Source: Symsagittifera roscoffensis (lineage: Eukaryota; Xenacoelomorpha; Acoela; Convolutidae). Taken from it: a DNA stretch of 64,000 nt. A program made the translations under genes and the position numbers. Shown here in pieces: positions 45,622 through 57,077 of the stretch. Position 1 is the stretch's first letter. Every line of letters starts with the position of its first letter. The notes beneath the pieces are model-generated. The model ran no database searches. It was not told where the DNA came from and saw nothing but the letters and a program-made list of their open reading frames with translations. The stretch lies in contig NC_087071.1 of the NCBI RefSeq assembly GCF_963678635.1, positions 16,181,613-16,245,612 on the forward strand, given 5' to 3'.

Positions 45622-46370
45622 CTAAAACCACTCGACTCTACGGTTACTTTAATATCAAAGAAAAACGACTACTGAAAAAAGAATAGTTAATTTCTTAAAA
45701 ATTCCCTCCAACCCCTAAGGTATCTACTAAAAAATGTCACCCCTATAATAAAAAGCAGTAACTTAGCACTAGAGCGTTCTCTTTATAATTCGAATTTTGT
45801 TTCATTCTGACTGGTCGAAAATTCGACTGAGTTAATCTTCTTAATAATTACCCCCCTTTCCTGAAGGGGGTATGGGTTAAGTAGATCCTAGAATCGATAT
45901 GGAGGGAAGTGTTATTGAGCTGAGTAAGGTCAAAAACTGGACCACTTCGACCTCGAGGAGAAACACATAGGCGAAATTTTGAGAAAGCTTTTTTGATTAT
46001 ATAGATTTTCTATTATGTTGGACTTGATGCTTTCGAAGCCAAAAATTTGCAATTCTATTTCGTATGACCAAAAACAACATAGCTAAAGATATTTGTTACA
46101 ATACTTATTGAAGGAACATGTGAAATTCAATTCAGCAACGCAGCTTTAAATATCATTTTCAAAACCAGTTTCTTCAAAAAATTCCCAAGTATCTCAAAAA
46201 AATTCAGATGACCCGGGTTGACCTCCATAGACCAAAAACAATTATCATACAATTTTATAAATAAAAAAACATGTGTAAATAAATTAAACAAAGCAGCTTT
46301 AAAGACCATTTTCAATACCAATTTTTCAAAAAAATCCTAAAATATCTTAAAAACATTAAAATGACCCAGG

Positions 46371-46952
46371 TTGACTTCCATAGACCGAAAATGCTAGCTA
46401 TGCAATTCAATAAAATAATTCTGTTGAAAGATACTTGTCATGAACATTTCATACATTTGAGCTAAAATGGTAAAACCAACATAACAGTGCAGTATATTCA
46501 AATCCTAACAGTTGCTTTTGGCTTATTACACTTTACATTAGAAAAAACAACTTCTCAGAAATTTTTAGTTACAACCCACATTTACAGCCATTCGCTTACA
46601 TCCACTACGTTCTGTGTAATCCCTCCCCCGTGTACGAGCCCACAAAATCCGGTGCGGACTGTACATGTTAGAGTGTTAAGCATTTGGTGACTCAGGGTAT
46701 ATGACTTTTGTCTTTTGTGTCCGGTTACGAACAGAACCCAAATATTTTTGAACGAAATTAAATCTAACATGAAAAACCTGGAAAAATTTTTAAAATGGAA
46801 AAATGCTACTCATACTTTTTCCATATAAGAAAAATCACTAATCATAGACATTTCATGCAATTTAATTTACTAAAGGAATTGCATAATAAGTGTATCCCTA
46901 GCGTTTTCCATGTATGAAAACAGTATCATTAGCTTTATCGGTCAACCCGGGG
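46371..46952. mobile_element. CCCGGG-ended element, shortened copy
   Basis: Left end CCAGGTTGACTTCCATAGAC and right end CGGTCAACCCGGG in inverse order enclose about 580 bp with several CATACAATT/AATTGTATG-type words. It is shorter than the 0.9-kb members, with the middle missing. Another left end lies just before it at 46212. Confidence 0.55.
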
Positions 46953-47236
46953 ACTCAAATACAGCGAGACATAAGAAATATAAAATGAACTTATTCTATT
47001 TACTTATTTTGGATCAACCAGACTATTCCCCTCCCCCAAATCGATTTAGGGTGGAGATAATACAGGTTTCTTTGAGATAAAGTTTGAGAGGAATATGATT
47101 TACCTATTTAAAGTTTAATTATCCTGATAATTAATTGAAACGTCAAGTTAACTGACTTTTTAGCCTATCATAATAAAACTGTATGAAAAATTGAAACAAA
47201 AATATATAATTTGCGCATTTATATCAAACGCATATC

Positions 47237-48155
47237 TCGGGTTGAATAAAAATAAGAGTCATACAATTTTAATATATGAAAAAGGGCTAATCTCACACTT
47301 TTCATGCAGTTCCATAGGTAAAAAAATTTGCATGAAAGGTCTTTAAGAGATTTTTCAGATATGGAAATTGTATGACTAGCATTTTTCTATACACCAAAAA
47401 ATTTAGTTTTGTACAATTTATTTTCTGAAAATTTTCGGATTTAGTCATAACCGACCTCAAACGACAGAAATCATGGTCTACTCAAAAGCAGAGCCACCAA
47501 AGATAAGACCGTTTGGCGCTTACAATGCATCAAAAACTGCCTGAATTGTCTCAATTTTGTCTTGAACAAACAATATAATGAAAGTATCAAATTAATAAAT
47601 GTTGGCAAATGATTTTCAAAAATGGTTTTCTTTTTATTTGAATTTTCAATTAACCATGAATTGATCAAGGCATGCAAAGCATTCTCTACCAAGTAAATTG
47701 GCGTTTTGAGCATTTTTTAAAATCCCTCAAAATCTTAAAATCCTCAAAATCCATTTTTTTGCATCCACGACTACGTTTTACACACAAAATTAATTTTCGC
47801 ATACAAATTTTTAAATGTTTGTTTGAGAACAAAATTCGTTTTGCGATTGAAAAAAAAAACAAAAAATTTGTTCAGGCAACTTCGATACAACATGAAAAAA
47901 CTTTTGCTGTCGCCATGAAAAAAATGTTAGTCATAAAATTCCATATGGAAATTGTATGATTAGCATTTTTTGGTAGCATTTTTTTAATCTATGTCGATAC
48001 GCTAAATTTTATGTTAAAACAAGAAAAAGTTCTTTGAAAGTTCGATTAATTCATGTTAGCAAACTGTATGAAATTTATATGACTAGTATTTTTTCATAGA
48101 CTTAGTTTATGGAATTGTATGAGTAGCATTTTTGGTCTATGGAGGTCAACCCGGG
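47237..48155. mobile_element. CCCGGG-ended element, full-size copy in an intron
   Basis: About 919 bp. A diverged left end (CTCGGGTTGAATAAAAATAA) faces a good right end (TTTTTGGTCTATGGAGGTCA, then ACCCGGG). The interior has the family order: CATACAATT words, a TGCATCCACGACTACG phrase, a TTGCTGTCGCCATG phrase and the GGAATTGTATGAGTAGC terminal words. Non-coding. Confidence 0.65.
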
Positions 48156-48414
48156 ATTTTAAATAGAAGTTATTTGTCAAAATTATTACATGCTTGACGA
48201 GAACACTCTACGGTAGGTCATTTGGGGGTGGGGGAGAGAAATTGTGCGGTTGATCCGTTATTTTTGCTCCCCATGGTACCTCCTAAAATAGTGACACCTA
48301 TATATCAATAATTCTCCTCTTAAAACATGTGCAAAATTGCTAGCTACGAAGTTCTCCCTATAATTTGGACCAAGGATAAAACAGAAGTGGCTTACAGCTT
48401 CTATGAAAACTAAC

Positions 48415-48699
48415 TCGATTAGCCAGCCTGTTTTTGTGCCGGCAGCCTCAAAATTGATAATAACACTTGTCGTTGTAACATCAGGAGTTCCGACCAGAGT
48501 CGTAGCAGCAGGAATCGTAACATCCGACACCCGGTAAGCCTCGCTTATTCGTCTTGTCACCGCCACTCCAGGATACTCGATGAAAGAGTTTACAGAAACA
48601 GCGACGACGATCCCTGACGGTATTCCATGGATTTGGTATCGACTCACAGAGGGATCCGTAACCTCACAAAGAATGCCTTGGCATGATCCGGCGTCAGAA
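48415..48699 (-). CDS. FN3-like module exon 4
   Basis: 285 bp, acceptor CGTTTTCAG, donor GTTAGT, phase 2 at both ends. It encodes SDAGSCQGILCEVTDPS, then IHGIPSGIVVAVSVNSFIEY (corner and strands of an FN3-like fold), an R-R pair, a VTIPAATTL linker and TSVIINFEAAGTKTGWLI. The Cys pair is C-x4-C. Joined to exon 3 and exon 5 it makes Ser and Asp codons at the borders, with no stop created. Confidence 0.85.
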
Positions 48700-49158
48700 C
48701 TGAAAACGGTTGTAAGGCTAACTTTGTGACCTTGAAAAATAAAACGTAGCATCGTTCATGTAAAAATATTACGGTAGAGTTACATTTGCTTGCTTTTTCC
48801 GACATATGATTCTTACAAAGCTTACACTTAATTAAAATTTTTGCAAATTTTATTTTTTTTTGCAAAATTTTGCACAAATTTCAGTCTTGGTATAGATAAC
48901 AAAGCTTCTATCTGAGTTTTCTCGTTGTCTGGAATCAAATTTAAAAAAAAATCTTTCCAATTTGCCAATTTTATGTCTTCATAGTTTTTAGTTATTAATT
49001 ACGACTTATAACTTCCTAATTTACCTAGCTAAAAGTTGTATATTGTGGTTCTAAGTATAACTATAGAAAGACGTGGACCGTAGGTTTTTAAAAACTTTTC
49101 CTTGGATATTCAGAAACTTTTAAATTTTATACATTTTTAAATGCCAAAAGAGGCGTAC

Positions 49159-49437
49159 GATATTAGCCATCCCGAATGCGATCCTTCGTCAACTTCAAAT
49201 CCGACCGAAAATGTTGTCGTGCCCATAATTACACTTCCAGCTGCAATCGGAGTTTTCGGGTTAGTCACTTCTGGCATCCGGACTTCGTCGCTCCATCGTC
49301 TGCCATAACCCGTATAATCCACAAATGCATATACCTCAATATAAACCAAAGCTCCAGGCAATAAGCCAGTAACAGTATACACGTTAGATGCAGGGTTGCT
49401 GATTTCACAATCAGCAGCACAACTTCCGGAGTCGGAC
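49159..49437 (-). CDS. FN3-like module exon 3
   Basis: 279 bp, acceptor TTTATTAG, donor GTACGC, phase 2 at both ends. It encodes SDSGSCAADCEISNPASN, then VTGLLPGALVYIEVYAFVDY, GYGRRWSDEV, the VTNPKTP linker, and TTTFSVGFEVDEGSHSGWLI. The LLPG..Y..V..F pattern followed by a Trp-Ser-Asp strand fits the second half of an FN3 domain, and the part after the proline linker fits the first half of the next. Each exon therefore spans two half-domains. Confidence 0.86.
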
Positions 49438-49572
49438 CTAATAAAGTAAAATTACTCATACCCTAGAAGGTTTGATCTGGAAAAATGCAGTAATAAACAC
49501 TTTAAACCCTTTTAAACAAAAACTGTAAACTGTTTATATTTTAGAAAGTTGGTTTTAAAACACAATACTTGC
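49438..49572 (-). other. GC-AG intron, 135 bp
   Basis: Its donor reads AA followed by GCAAGT and its acceptor TTATTAG. This GC donor is the only site that keeps the phase-2 pattern and module boundary shared by the neighbouring exons. The rest of the donor is the strong consensus typical of GC-AG introns. Confidence 0.75.
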
Positions 49573-49854
49573 TTTATCAACCAGCCTGAATGCAGTCCTT
49601 TAACTGCAAAACCAAAATTCACACTTCGGCTATCAACTGGACTGGATCCGGTGCATGTAGGAGTTGCTGGTTTTGTGATCTCATACACAATTAAAGTGTC
49701 ACTCCATCGTCGGGTAAATCCAGTGTAGTCAACGTAGGACGAGACGGATATCTGAACTAGAGTTCCTGGCGTGAATTTCATAATGTAATACGAGGTTGCA
49801 GAAGGGTCGCTTATGAAGCAAGGAGAGGAAGTTGGGCAGGAGTTTGTGTCAGTA
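49573..49854 (-). CDS. FN3-like module exon 2
   Basis: 282 bp, acceptor ATTTCAG, phase 2 at both ends with a GC donor. It encodes TDTNSCPTSSPCFISDPS, then MKFTPGTLVQISVSSYVDY, TGFTRRWSDTL, the ITKPATPT linker, and SVNFGFAVKGLHSGWLI. The Cys pair is C-x5-C. Compared with exon 3 it keeps the Y-x-D-Y-T-G, R-R-W-S-D and G-W-L-I positions. The gene is probably secreted or cell-surface, which is inference from FN3-like repeats and paired cysteines. Confidence 0.86.
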
Positions 49855-51572
49855 CTGAAATAAAATTTTCAAGTACAAACTGTTTTACTTTGAGATTCTA
49901 AAGATAAACTGATTTTATGAACTTGTTCCGAATTTAAATAACTATAATATAGCTACCTAAAAATTGGAAAAGAGTATGAACGCAATTAAACAGGAAAAAA
50001 CACACTGACCCTGTCGAAAAAATCTCAACTTTCGATTTTGAAAGAAAAAAATAAAGCTCTAAGTTTTTTGAATTTTTTAGAACAAGATAAGGTTGGCACT
50101 TTTCTGATGAAAATAACCGATTTTGAGAAAAATGGATCAGAAAGTGAACTTTTTTTCCGCTTGAAATCTGAAAACTAAATTCCATTATCGAAATTAGAAT
50201 TTGTCAAGGTTTTTCATGCGCCAATTCCACGTTCTCTTTAAATAATTCTCAGCAGATGAATTTCAATTGAACTCAAAAAAGGCTGATATACATTCGTGCA
50301 TTCATAAATTAAAAAAGATGTATGAATGCACATCAGTAGTTATGAGATTATTGTAAAATTCTTGATCCATTGCAAAAGCCTGACTAAAAAAGTCAATTGA
50401 TCTTTGTATTGAGAAAACCGCTGTTTAAAAAGTTTACTCATCTATACCCGCATCCAAAATTTGGCTCAAGTAACCGATTATCCCGAAATATTTTGTTGAT
50501 TTTTCGTCAATTCTAGTTTATAATAATTACCAAAATAAGATATTTAGAAGATTTTGAACCAATCATATTCAAAAAATTTTCCAAAAATTATCATGATTTA
50601 TAATCGAGTGTAATTGATTGCAGTTCGAACAGAAAAAAAATTTTAATCAACTATCTTATTTTGAGAAAAAATTGTCATAAAAGAAATATATTTTACTTAT
50701 ATCCATCCTATGGTTTAATACTTTTCTGTCGAAATCAAAATCAGCACAAGTGAGATATCTTGTCATACTTTAACTTATCTGAAGAAGAAAAGAAAACTTC
50801 CATAAAAATCCCTCTTAATTAGTTGGAAGGTTCCCGCGGTAGATGAAAAATTATCAAAAAATTTGATGAAGCAAAAGCAATACGCTCACCTTGTATCATG
50901 AAACAATTCTAATCTAGAAAAATAGAAAAAAGTTTCTGGCTGTCAATTGATTTTAAGATTGGTAAAACATTTTTTATTTTAAAATAAACCAACATCTATA
51001 AAAAGCCTAATTCATTCCAAAACTCAGACGCACGTTAGAAGCAAAAAGGGGTAGAAAAAGGAATGTAATCGATTATAATCAATTATAATGGATTTTTGTG
51101 CATAATGTATGAATTAGAAATTGGGATTGAAAAGTTCAATTATTATCGATTAGAATTGTATCAAAAAGATGGAATATTAATTGTTTATAAACAATTCAAT
51201 TGCACTGTAATTGATTATAATTTGACTTCAAAAAGAGAGAATATAATTGATTGTCAATTGATTAAAATCAATTTTTTCTCAATTGTAATAAAACTGGTAC
51301 TGAAACAGATTATAACTGATTATCAACGCTCGAAACTGGTGGGTGCGGGTAACTTCGAAATAACCAGTGTTTTTCTTACAAATCGATTGAGACCAGAAAA
51401 TTTAAATTTAAAAAGGGATTATCGAGTTTATTTTTTTGTTTGATATTCCATTTTTCATTTAAATTAAGTAATTAATTATAAGTCTTTCGTGAAAATTTAT
51501 CTTTCCAACTGAATTTTTGTCATTTACAATGAAAACACTTCCATTATTTTGTTTTGTCTTCTGAAATCATAC
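49855..51572 (-). other. Intron between module exons 1 and 2
   Basis: 1718 bp, GTATGA donor and TTTCAG acceptor. It is AT-rich and contains an ATAATCGATTAT-type repeat block at about 51060-51310. No coding sequence was seen in it. Confidence 0.7.
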
Positions 51573-52930
51573 CTGATCAGCCAGCCAGATTTTAATCCCT
51601 GAGACGAAAATCCAACTCTCAAAATTGTAGTTTGGATTTGTATCGATCCAACTTCGGTTGGAGTTGCCGGTTTTGTGATTGCAGATACTTCGTATGGTTC
51701 CCCTAAGCGCCGCGAAAAACCAGGGTAGTCGACAAAGCCCTGGAGTGATATAGCTACCAGGGTACCTGGCACTATGGACGAGACCTGAATCCAGTTCCAT
51801 GAGGGCTCGAAGTACTCACATGGTGAAGGGTAACAATTTCCAGAATCGGACCTGAAAACCGTTTTAAAATTAAAACCAAATCAACATCCACTATGTCCCA
51901 AAGAAGTCTGAGTGGATGTTTTAACTAGGATCTAAATCAGAATTTTTAGCTATTCGGAATCGAGTAAACCACCCACAGAAATTAGCTTTTAACCACCCGC
52001 ATCCAGTTCCAAGCGTTAATAATCGATTATATTACGATTTTAGTACCAGTCTCACTAAAATTGCGAAACAATCGATTTTAATCAATTAATAATCAATTAT
52101 AATCTCTCTTTTTAAAATCAAAATATAATTAATTATAATCCATTATAGTCGATTGTAATCGATTATTTATTCGTCTATTTTTCGACACGATTATAATCGA
52201 TTATAATTGATTATGATCCATTTTTTTATTCAAATTTCTATTTCATTAGTTTTGCACAAAAATCCATTATAATCGATTATTATCGATTATAATCCCTTTT
52301 GTTTGTCCATTTTTGTCTTCGAAGTTGCATCTAAAATGTTTATATTTTATGCTTTTTGTGGACGTTGGTCCCAATGAAAAATGAGAAAAGTATTTTTAAA
52401 GTTTTCCAATTAATTCAAATTTTTAAGTTTTTTTTTCATTTCTTCCCCAATAGAGTTGTTTTGCGATGCATATTTTAAGCTTTTTTGAACACCAAAACAT
52501 CAGCAAATTGATTTAGTTTCATGATTGATTCGGAAAATTTATTTTTCATCTACCGCGAGAACCTTTCCACTCATATGAAAGGATCTCTATGAAACTTTTG
52601 TTTCGTGGTGATACTTTGTGTTCAGATGAACCAAAGTGTTCAAGAGATCTCTCTTTTAGAGATTTTCTAATTGACACAAAAATAATAACCCATAAGATAT
52701 AATTCGAAAAAAGAAATATGGCAAACTAAGAGATTATAATCGATTATAATTGATTTTAAGGGTTTTTAGTAAGAACTATAATCAATTATAATCAATTCTA
52801 ATCGATTATAATCTCTTGGAAAATATCACGATTATAATCAATTATAAATCCCTTAAGGACCTAATTTTGGTAATTATAATCGATTATAGTTGTCAAAAAA
52901 TCATCATAATAATCCGTTATAATCGATTAT
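51060..52930. repeat. ATAATCGATTAT palindromic repeat blocks
   Basis: Three blocks (about 51060-51310, 52020-52300 and 52730-52930) are built from imperfect tandem copies of TTATAATCGATTATAATC and AATTATAATCAATTATAATC words. The first lies in an intron, the others just upstream of module exon 1 and in the same gene's 5' flank or a large intron. The unit is self-complementary, so hairpins or cruciforms are possible. Exon 1 (51573-51851) sits between blocks. Confidence 0.75.
51573..51851 (-). CDS. FN3-like module exon 1 (most upstream seen)
   Basis: 279 bp, acceptor GGTTTTCAG, donor GTATGA, phase 2 at both ends. It encodes SDSGNCYPSPCEYFEPS, then VSSIVPGTLVAISLQGFVDY, PGFSRRLGEPYEV, the ITKPATPT linker, and TTILRVGFSSQGLKSGWLI. 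Because it starts in phase 2 inside a domain, an upstream exon must exist. None with the G-W-L-I signature was found between here and the window end, so either the preceding intron exceeds 12 kb or the upstream exons have diverged. The gene's 5' end is not in view. Confidence 0.85.
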
Positions 52931-52992
52931 TTACGCCTAAACTTGGATGCGGGCTTAATAATGATAGTTTGGCCTCTTGTGTCGAGGGGTCA

Positions 52993-53375
52993 GGGAACTT
53001 TTATTAAATGGTTTGAGAGCTCTATGTGTCTTATTTTCAAGGGACCAGTCTACCATAAAGTACACGTAATTATTTATTTACACAGTTACTTTTAAGGCAA
53101 CTTGTTTATAGCCTCATGCATTCAAAATTTGCCATAACTTTTGTGACTGCTGCAGTCATGTCAACATGTTGCGATCTTGCCCAACGAAGAGACGGAATCT
53201 GCACAAAAGTTGGAGCCAATTACCAGAGCGAAGCGGCGACGCTCGCGTAGCATGTAGACCAGCGACCTTGATGGGCGATCCACCAGCCACAAATCGGCCA
53301 AAAAATCTTTGTTCATTTGGAAGTTTTGTAGATTTTTTTAAACTTGTTTTAACCACTTTTTTATCAATCTTTAAG
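52993..53375 (-). repeat. Repeat of about 380 bp, inverted partner of 63240-63626
   Basis: On the minus strand it shows, in order, the same landmarks as the plus strand at 63240-63626: CAAATGAACA, a GGTGGA..GCTCGCG stretch, TTTTGTGCAGATTCCGT, CGCAACATGTTG, GACTGCAGC and GTAACTGT. It is diverged but collinear. Open frames on both strands are incidental. Relatively GC-rich in the middle. Confidence 0.75.
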
Positions 53376-53637
53376 CCAAAATTATCGTTTCATTTGACTA
53401 TACGTATTGTGGTAGGTGTAGGATCGGCTTGGTAAAAGGTCGTTTTGATAAATCAGTTAGCCTCACCTGCCTTTTAGTTACCTCGGTTTTAAATTATCTG
53501 ACCATGGTTTAAAACAATTGGACAAGTGAACAACCTTACCCCTAAAACAACTGAGGGAAGAAATAGTTAGCTTGATCAGGAAAATTAATTTTCACGCAGT
53601 AGAAACTAATTACTTTTGATGGTGGCTATAGTGCTTA

Positions 53638-54499
53638 CCCGGGTTGAGCTCCATAGACCAAAAATGCTAATCATACAATTCCATAAACTAAGTCAATGAA
53701 ACAATACTAATCATACAAATTTCATACATTTCGCTAAAATGGTGTCGTCGAATTTTCAAATAACTTTTCTCTTGTTTTGGCGCTATATTCGGTGTATCGT
53801 AAAAAATAAAAAACAAAACTTTTTGTCAAAAAAAATGCTAATCATACAATTTCCATTTATGGAAAATGTATGACTAGCATTTTTTTGATGGCGACGACAA
53901 AATTTTTCAAATTATTTTTGAAATTGACTCCCCAAATTTTTTTTTTCAAGCGCAAATAGGTTTTCGTACTCAAAAGACATTTTTTGAAAAAAAAATTTGC
54001 ATGCAAAACTTAGTTTTTTGTGTGTATAAAGTAGTCCTGGATATACTAATATTGGATTTTTTAACTTTTCTCTTCATAAATTTTTGAAAAAACGCTTAAA
54101 ACTCCTCTTTCTTTTGTATGACATGATTTTGTATGCCGTTACTTTCGTTACTTTCGTTATATTATTTTGAAGACAAAATTACAACTTTTCAGGCTATTTC
54201 CAAATGCAATTTTAATGCGAGACGGCGAAACTTATGGTTACTACATATGAGTAACCAAGGTTTAAGTCATTTGTGTTTGGTTACGAACACAACCAAAGAA
54301 TTTTGATAAATTAAATTGTAAAAAATCAAAATTTTTGGTTTATGGTAAAATGCTACTCATACAATTTCCATATATAAAAAAAAACTAATCATAGACCTTT
54401 CATGCAATTTTCTGTACTTATGGAATTGCATGAAAAGTGTATGTTTAGCATATTTCCATATATGAAAATTGTATGACTATTATTTTTGGTCAACCCGGG
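53638..54499. mobile_element. CCCGGG-ended element, array founder-like copy
   Basis: About 862 bp with inverted ends CCCGGGTTGAGCTCCATAGA and GGTCAACCCGGG. The interior has a hairpin about CATACAATTTCCATTTATGG, a GATGGCGACGACAAAA phrase, and CATGCAATT/AATTGCATG words near the right end. It is inserted at a slightly different place in the spacer than the later B copies. Confidence 0.75.
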
Positions 54500-54619
54500 T
54501 GAACTGTTGGGTATTTTGCTCGGGAAAGTCCAAAACTAATGTGATTGAATCTGATTGGTAAATAAAAGCCAAACAAATTCAAGCTACAAGCCCAGGCATT
54601 ACAATCATTTTTTCAGGTA

Positions 54620-55555
54620 TCCGGTTTGACCTCGATACACCGAAAATATTTGTCATACAATTCCATACAATAAGTGTATGTAAAAATGCTTGTCATACAA
54701 TTTTCGTACAAATTCAAGAAATGTTCGAAAAAAAAATTAAACTAATTTCTGTGGCTGTTTTGTTCAAATAAAACAGTCTGGGGATGAAAAAACCAAGGTT
54801 TTTAATTTTTGAAGAAAAAAATGCTTATCATAAAATTCCCACATATGGAAATTGTATGAAATTGTATGACTAACACTTTTTTGATGGCGACAGAAAAAAG
54901 TAATTTTGAAATTGCCCCAAAAATTTTTTCGTGTTTTTTACCGCAAATCTAATTTTGCACTCAAAAAAACATTCTCCAAGAATTATTAAGTAAATACAAA
55001 ATTAATTTTTTGTGTGCATAACGTAGTCCTGGATTCACTAATAATGGTTTTTTTTTACTCTTTGCTGGATAAATTTTTTTTTTCAAAAACACTGAAAACT
55101 CCTATTTCTTTTGGTATGACATGTTTAGGTATGCCTTGATTAATGTCTGATAAATTAAAAATTCAATTTTTAAAAATAATCATCTTTGAAATATTTTGCC
55201 AAAACTTATAGATGGTTACTTTCTTATATCATTTGTTAAGGACATCTCTGAGGCAATTCAGGTCTTTTTCTATGCATTGCAAATGCAAATTCTTTGGTGC
55301 TTTGATTAGACTAAGGTCTTTTAGTTTGCATTCAGTTTTGAACATAACTCAAAATTTTTAGAACATAACTTTAGAAAAAAATCAACTTTTTGGTATATTG
55401 GAAAAGAAAAATTGTCATACAGTTTTTATAACGGAAAAATGCTGATCATAGAATTTTCATACAGTTTTCTGTATGTATGGCCTTGCATGGAATTGTATGG
55501 TAAGAATTTTTTCATTTATGGAAATTGCATGATAAGAAGTTTTGGTCAACCCTGG
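54620..55555. mobile_element. CCCGGG-family element, type A, copy 1
   Basis: About 936 bp, with altered ends TCCGGTTTGACCTCGATACA and GGTCAACCCTGG. It carries the GATGGCGACAGAAAAAAG landmark near 54887. Copies at 57078-58012 and 60917-61849 are near-identical. Non-coding. Confidence 0.75.
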
Positions 55556-56042
55556 TAGATGAAAAATTAACCCGAAAAGATCGGAACTGCGAAATTTAAA
55601 TTGCGAAATGTAAGAGGAAATTTGAAAAGTTAAAGTGCTCAAAAGTTTGTCTTCATGAAACATTTATACAAAACTTGTTTTTCTAACCAGCGTGACAAAA
55701 AAAGGCCTGTCGTAATTTTTATACTAAGAAAAAATGAGTCAGCTTCACCTGCGTTTTAGTTACCTCGGTTCTAAATTATCTGAGCATGATTTAAAACAAT
55801 TGGACATGTAAACAACCTTACCCCTTAAACAACAGAGGAATAAAATAGTTTGCTTGATCAAGAAAAATATTTTTCACGCAATAGAAACTAATCACTTTTG
55901 ATGCTGGCTATTGTGCTTAAATTATTCGGTCGGGAAATTTTGCTCGGCAAATTCCAAAACTAATGTGATTGAACCTGTTTGGTAAATATAAGCCAAACAA
56001 ATTCAAGCTACAAGCCCAAGCAATTCAATCAATGTTTCAGGT

Positions 56043-56962
56043 ACCCGGGTTGACCTCGGTACACCGGAAAATACTTGTTATACAATTCCATACATTAAGT
56101 GTATAGAAAAGTGCTTGTCATACAATTTTCGCGCGATTTCGAATAAAGTTCGATAGAAAATTTAAACTACTTCAAATAAAACAGTCTGGGGATAAAAAAA
56201 CCAGGTTTTTATTTTTTTGAAGAAAAAAATGCGTATCATAAAATTCCCTAATATGGAAATTGTATGAAATTGTATGACTAACACTTTTTTGATGGCGACA
56301 GAAAAAAATGATTTTGAAATTGCCCGAAAAACTTTTTTTCGTGTTTTTTTTTACCGCAAATCTAATTTTGCACTCAAACAAATATTTTCCTTGAAAAACT
56401 TTGTGAATGCAAAAAAAGTAGTTTTTTGTATGCATAACTTAGTCCTGGTTACACTAATATTGGACTTATTTCCTTTTTGGTTAATTTTTTTCCTCAAAAA
56501 CTCTGAAAACTCCTATTTCTTTTGTATGAAATGTTTAGGTATGCCTTGATTAATGTCTGATTAAATGAAAATTCAATATGAGGGGAATTATGAGAAGTTA
56601 AAGTGCTCAAAAGTTGTATGAAAAGAGCAAATTAACCAAAGAGCAACTTTTCAGGCTATTTCTAAATGCAATTTTAATGCGAGACGGCGAAACTTATGGT
56701 TACTACATATGAGTAACCAAGGTTTAAGTCATTTGTGTTTGGTTACGAACACAACCAAAGAATTTTGAGAAATTAAATTGTAAAAAATCAAAATTTTTGG
56801 ATTATGGTAAAATGCTAGTCATACAATTTCCATATATGAAAAAAAAACTAATCATAGACATTTCATGCAATTTTCTGTACTTATGGAATTGCATGAAAAG
56901 TGTATGTTTAGCATATTTCCATATATGAAAATTGTATGACTATTATTTTTGGTCAACCCGGG
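56043..56962. mobile_element. CCCGGG-family element, type B, copy 1
   Basis: About 920 bp from CCCGGGTTGACCTCGGTACA to GGTCAACCCGGG. It differs from type A in the CCCTAATATGG phrase (A has CCCACATATGG). Other copies are at 58502-59424 and, truncated, 62339-62935. Confidence 0.75.
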
Positions 56963-57077
56963 TGAACTGTTGGGTCTTTTGATCGGGAAAGTCCAAAACT
57001 AATGTGATTGAATCTGATTGGTAAATAAAAGCCAAACAAATTCAAGCTACAAGGCATTACAATCATTTTTTCAGGTA

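Larger units (their letters stand above)
45622..48414 (-). other. Intron enlarged by CCCGGG-ended elements
   Basis: 2793 bp with a GTTAGT donor and TTTTAG acceptor. Most of it is CCCGGG-family sequence: left-end fragments at 46212 and 46371, a right end at 46952, and one full-size copy at about 47237-48155. Confidence 0.7.
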
